Source: Stenotrophomonas sp. 364
Lineage (GTDB): Bacteria > Pseudomonadota > Gammaproteobacteria > Xanthomonadales > Xanthomonadaceae
Assembly (NCBI RefSeq): GCF_009832905.1
Contig: NZ_CP047135.1
Location: forward strand, 846,001-910,000
Direction: 5' to 3'
DNA length: 64,000 bases
Position numbers and translations under genes: made by a program. Below the pieces are notes generated by a model that was not told the origin of the DNA, did not search any database, and worked only from the letters and a program-made list of their open reading frames with translations. This document shows, piece by piece, positions 52,928 through 59,800 of the stretch (positions are counted from its first letter, which is position 1; every line of letters begins with the position of its first letter).

Positions 52928-53881
52928 ATGCAAAGCTACGTGGGAGCTGTAGGCGCCATGTCTATCCGGCGCAGGTGGTTGGAAGGAGGATCTCTAAAGC
53001 TGCGTTGCATTGCTGCCTGGCTGTGCTGTGTGCTGCTGGTCGGGTGGAGTCTCGTACCGACAGCCAGTGCGCAGACAGTCACCTATATCCACACTGATGC
53101 GCTCGGTTCGGTTGTGGCCGAGACCAATGCGAATGGCAGCGTGATCAAGCGTTATGACTACGAGCCCTACGGGGCCGTGGAGGGCGCACAGGTTGCGGAT
53201 GGGCCGGGGTACACGGGTCATGTGAGCGATTCGGGCACAGGGCTGAGCTACATGCAGCAGCGGTACTATGATCCGCAGCTCGGTAGGTTTCTTTCGGCAG
53301 ATCCAGTCGAGCCTAGCGCGAACAAAGGTCAAAACTTTAGTCGCTATAAGTATGCTAACAATAATCCGTATCGTTTCACTGATCCGGATGGTCGACAAGA
53401 ACGGTCTGCCGAACGATTTGGGGATGCGTTCGCTGAAAATCCGGGCGCGTTCGAGCAGTTTGGCCCTGCGGCTGTTGTAGTGACTCAGATCGCACTAAGC
53501 ACTACTCCTGTTGTTGGTCCACTTCTCGGTCCAGCTTTCAGGCAGATCGTTAAGGAGCCCGTGGCTCCAAAAGGCACTGCGGGTGGTCCGCGTGCGGGTA
53601 AGGATTTTACTCCGGCTGGTAAGCGAGAAGTTATCCAGAAAAATGAGCAAGAAAATGGTGGTCAGGCGACGTGTGAGGGCTGCACAGTCGCTACGAGTCC
53701 TGCTCAACAGAGTCAGCGAGGAATACCTACTCCCAAACACGAAACCAGGGTTGATCACATCACACCGAAATCGAAGGGAGGAGACGGGTCGCCTTCGAAT
53801 GGACAGGTTTTGTGCAGCTCTTGTAACATTGACAAGAGCAATAAAGTTGACTGGGTTCCTCCCAAAGATCGAATGCCATGA
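52928..53881 (+). CDS. small exported RHS tip protein with HNH nuclease C-terminus
   Basis: This 317-residue protein has a signal-peptide-like hydrophobic segment (residues about 28-46, cleavage after ASA-Q near 48). It then has only the last part of an RHS core: TYIHTDALGSVVAETNANGS, then YYDPQLGRFLSADP and KYANNNPYRFTDPDGR, the RHS autocleavage-type boundary. The variable C-terminus ends in an HNH nuclease: CEGC, then RVDHITPKSKGG and NGQVLCSSCNIDKSN. It is thus a likely nuclease toxin. AAGGA lies 8 nt before 52928; 52958 is another possible start. The next gene overlaps its stop. Confidence 0.82.
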   Translation: MQSYVGAVGAMSIRRRWLEGGSLKLRCIAAWLCCVLLVGWSLVPTASAQTVTYIHTDALGSVVAETNANGSVIKRYDYEPYGAVEGAQVADGPGYTGHVSDSGTGLSYMQQRYYDPQLGRFLSADPVEPSANKGQNFSRYKYANNNPYRFTDPDGRQERSAERFGDAFAENPGAFEQFGPAAVVVTQIALSTTPVVGPLLGPAFRQIVKEPVAPKGTAGGPRAGKDFTPAGKREVIQKNEQENGGQATCEGCTVATSPAQQSQRGIPTPKHETRVDHITPKSKGGDGSPSNGQVLCSSCNIDKSNKVDWVPPKDRMP

Positions 53882-54336
53882 CCAAAATTGAGCACGTAAA
53901 GATTTTGTTTAGATTGCCGCAGCAGGATGGATATCCTCCGGCTGAGTGGGAGGGTCTGTGGGCTCTTCCTCGGCCCGAAGGGTACTGCATCGATAACGTG
54001 CCATTTTACGCTCGGCTTGTCAGTTACGGTGATGTGGTTTCTGCATCTGAGATCAACGGCGATCTTGTATTTAATGCTGTGCAAATTCCCGGTGGCCACT
54101 CAACGATTCGCGTAATATCATACTTGGGTGAATTGGTGTCCGAAATGCGGAATGGACTTGAAGGACTTGGGTGCTCTACGGAGTTGAGTCATATTGCAAC
54201 TTTTTTTTCGGTTGATGTGCCGCCAGAAGTGGACTATTGGAGTGTCGCTGATTTTCTGGATGTATATGCGGAGAGGGGTTCGCTGGATTATGAGGAAGCC
54301 TCAATTCAGCATGATGAGAGAAATGGTAATGGCTAG
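53878..54336 (+). CDS. DUF4265 protein, probable immunity protein of the HNH toxin
   Basis: This 152-residue acidic cytosolic protein reads as DUF4265: KILFRLPQQDGYPPAEWEGL and IDNVPFYARLVSYGDVVSAS near the N-terminus. Its ATG lies inside the end of the RHS tip gene (ATGA overlap), the usual toxin-immunity layout. DUF4265 is found beside RHS-type toxins; direct neutralisation of the HNH domain is inferred from position. Codon use is much less GC-rich than the flanking housekeeping genes, suggesting transfer. Confidence 0.75.
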   Translation: MTKIEHVKILFRLPQQDGYPPAEWEGLWALPRPEGYCIDNVPFYARLVSYGDVVSASEINGDLVFNAVQIPGGHSTIRVISYLGELVSEMRNGLEGLGCSTELSHIATFFSVDVPPEVDYWSVADFLDVYAERGSLDYEEASIQHDERNGNG

Positions 54337-55088
54337 ACTTTCGAATTGCTTGGTGTGATTTTTTGGTGCCACTTTCTAATTTAGATAAAATTATAATATG
54401 GTTCTGGCTCCATTTTCGCCTCCGCCTTGAATTAGTCGATTGCGACCTCCGTTTGCTGCACCGCCTTATTGCATCCAGGCGCTTGGCGGCCGGTGACTTG
54501 TGAAGAGGCTTCCGCCGGCGGCTATTGCCCGACAGCATCAGCGCCGGGCTGATCATCTGGAGCAGGAAATAAGCGTGTTTCGGGGATATTGAAAAACTCA
54601 GGAAGCCTCCTCGCCCGGCGCCGCCCCCGATGCCTGGATCATGACGCTAGAACCTCGGATCTAGTATTGTTTTCTTGTGCGATATCAATTCATTTGGTCA
54701 TATTAAAGCGGGGATTGATAGTCAGCGTTACGCACTACTGCTCCTTGCCAGCGAGAATTCCGAAATCGAAGCGTCTTTTGCCTTTGCGTTGGAGGCTGCC
54801 GGCGCGGGCAGCAGGGAGATCTGTTGCATGGGTTATGTTTCATCCGAGTTGGAGGGTGCTTTGGATGCCACGCTGGAGCTTCAAGGAGGGGCATCAGCCA
54901 ACAAGATCAATGCAAGCTCTCCCAGCAATCCAAGACACGGGGCCCGAATGGAGGCGTGCAAGGGGGAGTTCGGTTGTTAGCCACTAGAAAAAATTGGCGC
55001 TACTCGCTTCTGCTAGCTGACCAATGGATGCCCCGAACATTGAAACGAAGTGCATGCATTGCCCCTTGGGGCCAATGAGCGGTGACGG
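54337..55088. other. decayed low-GC stretch without a convincing gene
   Basis: A 101-residue reading frame at 54675-54980 would need a TTG start and lacks a ribosome site; it reads ...NSFGHIKAGIDSQRYALLLL and may be the remnant of a lost toxin tail. Nothing else is supported. The GC content is visibly lower before 54450 and mixed after. Confidence 0.4.
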
Positions 55089-55538
55089 CTAGTTAAAGCG
55101 AGCAGGCTGTAATAGGTCCAGCTCCGGTTTCGCCAGCATCCAGCCGACGTCGTACTCCATCTGATATTCTCACTCGCGCACGGTATCTGGCGTGGAAATG
55201 AGAAGTTGCAATGCCTCGTCAGCCTTTTCGGGATCATGCACTCGATATAAGAGTACGCGTTCTCCACGAGCCGTGATTCGCGCAAGAAAAATAGCATTGT
55301 GGTCAACCTCAAGCGCGGGTGCAATTCTCTCCTCCATGCGGGCAAGGGCTTCAACCTCTTCCTTGGTCGGCATGCCGTTCACACCTTGCAGCTTGCAAAT
55401 TACTCCAATCCTCAAATGCCACGGAAAGGCATCGTGCCCAGTAAAGGTCAGCAACGTGGAATTGACAACTACGATAGCCGGATCGCTACCGATGGACGTC
55501 TCAATCAGGCTATAGCAGGGAACAGGGACATCTCTCAT
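55089..55538 (-). pseudogene. DUF695-like gene with one premature TGA
   Basis: From an ATG at 55538 (MRDVPVPCYSLIETSI) the frame reads to FPWHLRIGVICKLQ, NAIFLARITARGERVLLYRV and DTVRE, then meets TGA at 55172-55170. The same frame then continues for 26 more codons (EYQMEYDVGWMLAKPELDLL) to a TAG at 55091-55089. TGA probably replaced TGG, since W fits the family here. It resembles DUF695 proteins, a family of unknown function that also occurs in RHS regions. The gene lies opposite to its neighbours. Confidence 0.6.
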
Positions 55539-55555
55539 CCGCCTATCCATCTGGC

Positions 55556-55852
55556 ACCGGTGCAAACTCTAACACTTCGCTGGGCTCGAACTCGAGTTTT
55601 GTGGTGGTAAAGATCAATGCCAGCGGCAACGTGGTCGACCGATATGGCTACGAGCCCTCTGGCGCCGGAGTCGACTTGGAGACTGCCGGTGGGCTGGGTC
55701 TTACCGGCAACATAGGCGATCCGTCTACCGGACTTAGCCGCATGCAGCAGTGGCACATGGACTCTCTGGTGAGGGCATTCATGTCTATGGACCCGGAAAT
55801 GGCGTATGGAAAGGCGGTGGTGCAGTTGAATAGACCGATTGCGTCAGCATGA
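55556..55852 (+). pseudogene. decayed second RHS tip fragment
   Basis: Translation (from about 55601) reads VVKINASGNVVDRYGYEPSG, then TGNIGDPSTGLSRMQQWHMD, and aligns with the tip gene at 52928 (VVAETNANGSVIKRYDYEPYG ... TGLSYMQQRYYD). The conserved LGRFLSADP has become VRAFMSMDP. There is no signal peptide, no toxin domain and no ribosome site, so it is a remnant. Confidence 0.75.
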
Positions 55853-55891
55853 CCGAGGGGAGTTGGTTAGTGACTAGGAGTGTGAGCACCC

Positions 55892-56296
55892 ATGGCCTGT
55901 ATTCGAACTTATGTGACTCTGAGAATATTTTCTGAATCGGTTGATGTTGGCATGATTGGCGAGTTATTTTGCCTGGCGCCTACGAGCATCCGTGTGCGCA
56001 ATGCTCTCTCTTCCAAGAGGTTTGAGAGAGAGGGTTCGTTATGGAAGTACTCATCCAAGGATCAGTTGGAATCGATCGATCCGCAGGATCATATCGATTG
56101 GCTGCTTAGCCGCCTGTCTGGATCCGAGAAGAAGTTTGATCATTTGCGGGATGCAGGGTGTGTTGCGGACGTATTCTGCTTCCTTGAAACTGGCGAACAG
56201 GGTGGATTCACTATGACCAGTTTACAGATGGGAACGCTTTGTAGCCTAGGGTTGGACTTGACTTGGGACATATATCGGGCTGAAGTGCAAGCTTAG
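55892..56296 (+). CDS. DUF4279 protein, orphan immunity candidate
   Basis: This 134-residue protein matches the DUF4279 pattern: YVTLRIFSESVDVGMIGELF at the N-terminus, WKYSSKDQLESIDPQDHIDW in the middle and SLGLDLTWDIY at the end. DUF4279 proteins commonly follow RHS toxin genes and are thought to be immunity proteins. Here the preceding RHS fragment has lost its toxin, so this gene is an intact orphan. AGGAG lies about 12 nt before the ATG. The gene is AT-rich. Confidence 0.72.
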   Translation: MACIRTYVTLRIFSESVDVGMIGELFCLAPTSIRVRNALSSKRFEREGSLWKYSSKDQLESIDPQDHIDWLLSRLSGSEKKFDHLRDAGCVADVFCFLETGEQGGFTMTSLQMGTLCSLGLDLTWDIYRAEVQA

Positions 56297-56848
56297 GTAT
56301 TGCATCTGCAGGTTGCGGACGCTTCAGTTGATTGCAGTCGATATGACATCGGTCGGTGGGCGCTTTGGTTGGCATCCGACTCGATGGAGCAATTTTCTTG
56401 GTGGGATCGCATGGTTTGCCCTGGTGGCTAGGCTCGCAATGCATAGGTCGTAGGTTCGATTCCTGTTTGCGGCACCAGATACAGCGGAAAGCCCCGTCCT
56501 TAGTCGGGGCTTTGTTTGCGCGAGTGTTGGAACTCATTGATTGGTGAGGGGCCGCTGACGGACAGATTGCTTGCTCGGCGTCTCTGCTGCTAGTTGCGGA
56601 TGGTTGTTGTCCGCGCGGATGGGGCGCGTTGGCTTGATAAGTTGGCTTCATTCCAACTTATAGGAAAGTGTCCAATGGCCTCGCTGATCGAGGCTGCCCC
56701 GATGTCTTCGGAAAAATTTGGATGGTAGTAGCACAGTAGGCTCTGATGGGTTACGTTCCGCTGTTGCCGGTGCGGGAACCGCATGATGGGTAGTGGAAAT
56801 GACACCTTCATTCAAACTGGGAAGTTGAACCTACGGGAGTAGTTGACG
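56297..56848. other. gene-free stretch between immunity orphan and long RHS gene
   Basis: It contains the tRNA-Thr 3' fragment with its terminator (56434-56520) and the leader of the long RHS gene. I see no open reading frame with family similarity or a ribosome site. Confidence 0.7.
56434..56520 (+). repeat. partial tRNA-Thr copy plus terminator, direct repeat of 52615-52703
   Basis: From the anticodon loop onward (44 nt to CCA), four bases differ from the intact tRNA-Thr. The following 36 nt, including the terminator hairpin, differ by three. There is no 5' half and the acceptor 3' strand reads TTTGCGGC, which would not pair with GCCGGAA. It looks like an attachment-site duplication or an import from another tRNA-Thr locus. 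Confidence 0.85.
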
Positions 56849-59800
56849 TTGAACGGATTCAACTTGAAGTTTGTCGTGGGCGCACTTGTACTGGGAACGC
56901 TGGCTTCATCCTACGGCCTGCACGCACAGGAGCGGAGGGTCTGGGAGGAGTACGGAAGCCGGGTAGGGCGTGCCACGCAGCCGACACAGGTAGGGAGTGC
57001 TGCGTTCGGGGAAGAGGTTGACACGTATATGGGTGGCATATCCTTCAAGATGACGGATGTGGATCTCCCGGGGAACAACGACTTGCCCGTCAGGTTCGAG
57101 CGGTCCTTCCGGGTGAGAAACAACCCCATCCCAGGTGTGTTCTACCGCAGCTTCGCGATGGCGGACTGGGAGGTGCAGCTGCCTTCGTTGTCGGCCGACT
57201 TTGCACCGAACTGGGAAGTTTCGCTTCTGGAAGAGCCCAACCGGCGCTGCTCAGTGCCGAACGTCTCTGACGCACGGCCCCTCCCGATCCGGGTGGGCAC
57301 CGAATACGTCAGGCCGGATGAGTACTGGGATGGCGTCAACCTGCAGATTCCCGAAGGCGGCGGGGAGTTGCTCTACATCGCCGGGAACGTGCCTGTTCCG
57401 GGCGATGCGGCCACCTACTACTGGACCGCCGGCGACAATATCCGCATTTCCTGCCTGCCTTCGCTGGCCAATGGCAGTGGCGAGGGCTTTCTGGCGGTGG
57501 CGCCGAACGGGAACCGGTATCGGTTCGACTGGATGGCACAGGACGTCGAGCCTTCGCTCGTGTCGCAGACAGCAGAGTCGGTGTCCAATATCTCCCACAC
57601 CGTCGAGCGCCGCATTCCGCGTAGCAGGAATTCCATCTACCCAACGCGCGTAGAGGACAAATACGGGAACTGGGTCGCCTACACATATGCAAATACGTGG
57701 AACCAAGTCGTCAAGCTGACCCGCATCGAGAGCAGCGATGGTCGGTGGATTGCGGTGCGGTATGACACGTCGGGAAACATCAGCCAGGTCGAAGCTAACG
57801 GACGGGTCTGGAACTACGGCTACGTCAGTGACAGCGGAAAGCGCTCCCTGAGCAGCGTTCGTCTGCCGGACCAGACGCAATGGCAGATCGATCTGCGCGG
57901 ACTGGGGAGGGCGCACATCGCGTACGCAGTGGTAGAGCCGGGCGATCAGGTCACGCGCAACTGCACGCGCCAGGGAACGTTGATGGAGCCCAGCCAGTTC
58001 TCGGGAAACATGGTGCACCCTTCCGGGCTTCTCGCACAGTTCACGGTGGGCATCGTGCTGCATGGACGCAGCAATGTTCCGCTGTACTGCAAGAACGTGA
58101 CGCGGCCATTCAACGACCGCAGTGACGACATTGCGTGGATTCCTCCGGCCCACCACGGCCTTTCCCTGCTTCGCAAAGAGCTGAGCGGTGTGGGCATTGC
58201 GCCGATGCTGTGGACCTATGAGTACTCCACGGGGAGCAGCTACAAATATCTGAGCACTGACAGCAAGTTTCCGATCTGCCCGCCCGAGGTGCTCGACTGC
58301 ACCGCGCCGCTCTGCACGTCCGACGATTGTGCGGGAGCGAAGGGTACAACCATCACGGCTCCGGACGGCTCCTCCGTTCAGTATCGCTATGGAAACTCCT
58401 ATCGCTACAACGAAGGAAAGTTGCTGGGCACCGTTCACAAGGGCAGCAACGGGGAAACGTTGCGCAGTGAGCAGCTGCGCTACGACTTCAGCCTGGCCGA
58501 CGGGGTCTATCCCGCGCGATGGGGCGTCAGTCCCCGGTACCGGCAAGCAGGATTTCCCTCGGAGCTGCACCGGCCGCTGGTGTCCAAGACCATTACCCAG
58601 GACGGCGTCAACTTCGCCCTCAGCGTCCAACAGTTCGACTCGTTGGCGCGCCCGGTCATTGTTCGCAAGCAAAGTAGCGTGCCTGGGGCTGCGGCGCGCA
58701 GCGAGTCGACGCAGTACCATGACAATGTAGGGAAATGGGTGATGGGTCAGGCTAAAAGCCTGTCTGTGAATGGTGTGCTGGCCTATGAAACGCAGTACAA
58801 CGCCCAGGCTGCGCCGGAAGTTCAAAAGGAGTTCGGGCGTGTCGCGCAGACGATTGGCTATGGACCGGACGGTACGGTCAGCTCGGTGCGTGACGGTAAT
58901 GGAAACCTGACCGCCCTCGGTGCCTGGAAGCTCGGCGTGCCGCAGCGCGTCACGTTTGCAGATGGGGCATCCGTGTCCGCTGTTGTGGATGACAACGGTT
59001 GGATCACCCAGGCGGTCGACGAAGGTGGCTACGCCACGAGCTATCAGTACGATGTCATGGGTAGGATTGTGCGCACCGCCTATGCGGCAGGTGACTCGGT
59101 GGCGTGGAATCCTGTCGTGCAGACCTTCGAACGGGTTGCAGGTGCGGAGTACGGACTGCCCGCCGGGCACTGGCGGCACACGGTAGAGACAGGGGCTGCG
59201 CGCAAGATCAGCTATCTCGACGCGATGTGGCGTCCCCTTCTGGTTCGCGAGCTTGACGCCAATAACGTTGCAGCGACGGAGCGGTTCAGCGGCATCGAGT
59301 ATGACCACGAGGGTCGCAAGCTGTTTGCGTCGTATCCCTCCACGTCGAGCAATTCCGATGTGGGTGTCTGGACGCGTTACGACGCTCTGGGTCGGGTGAC
59401 GGGCGTATCGCAGAACAGTGAGTTGGGCCTGCTGACCACCACCACGGTCTATGCGTCTGATGGTGAGGGGGCCTACTCCAAGGTCACACGCGCCGATGGC
59501 CGATCGGTGCTTACTCGCTTCCAGGCTTTCGACGAACCCGCGTACGAATCTGCTCTGGTGGTATCCGAGCCGGAGGGCGTCGTCACCCGGATTGCCCGCG
59601 ACGTCTTCGCTCGCCCGCTGACGATTTCAAGAGGCAGCGCGGACGGTACCACCCAGCTGACCCGCAGCTACGCCTACGATGCCCAAGGCCGGCTGTGTCG
59701 CCAGATCGAACAAGAAACCGGGGCAACCCTGACCGGTTATGACGGCGCTGGCAATGTCACATGGTCGGCAGCCGGCCTGGCAGCCAATAGCGCGTGCAGT

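Noticed and set aside
54589..54987. A 132-codon frame in the low-GC stretch
   Set aside because: No ribosome site, no recognisable family, and it overlaps a competing frame; the region looks decayed.
52698..56433. An intact integrative element or prophage
   Set aside because: No integrase, recombination directionality factor, structural or replication gene can be read between the two tRNA repeats.
56434..56477. A second functional tRNA-Thr gene
   Set aside because: There is no 5' half and no acceptor partner; only the part from the anticodon loop onward is present.
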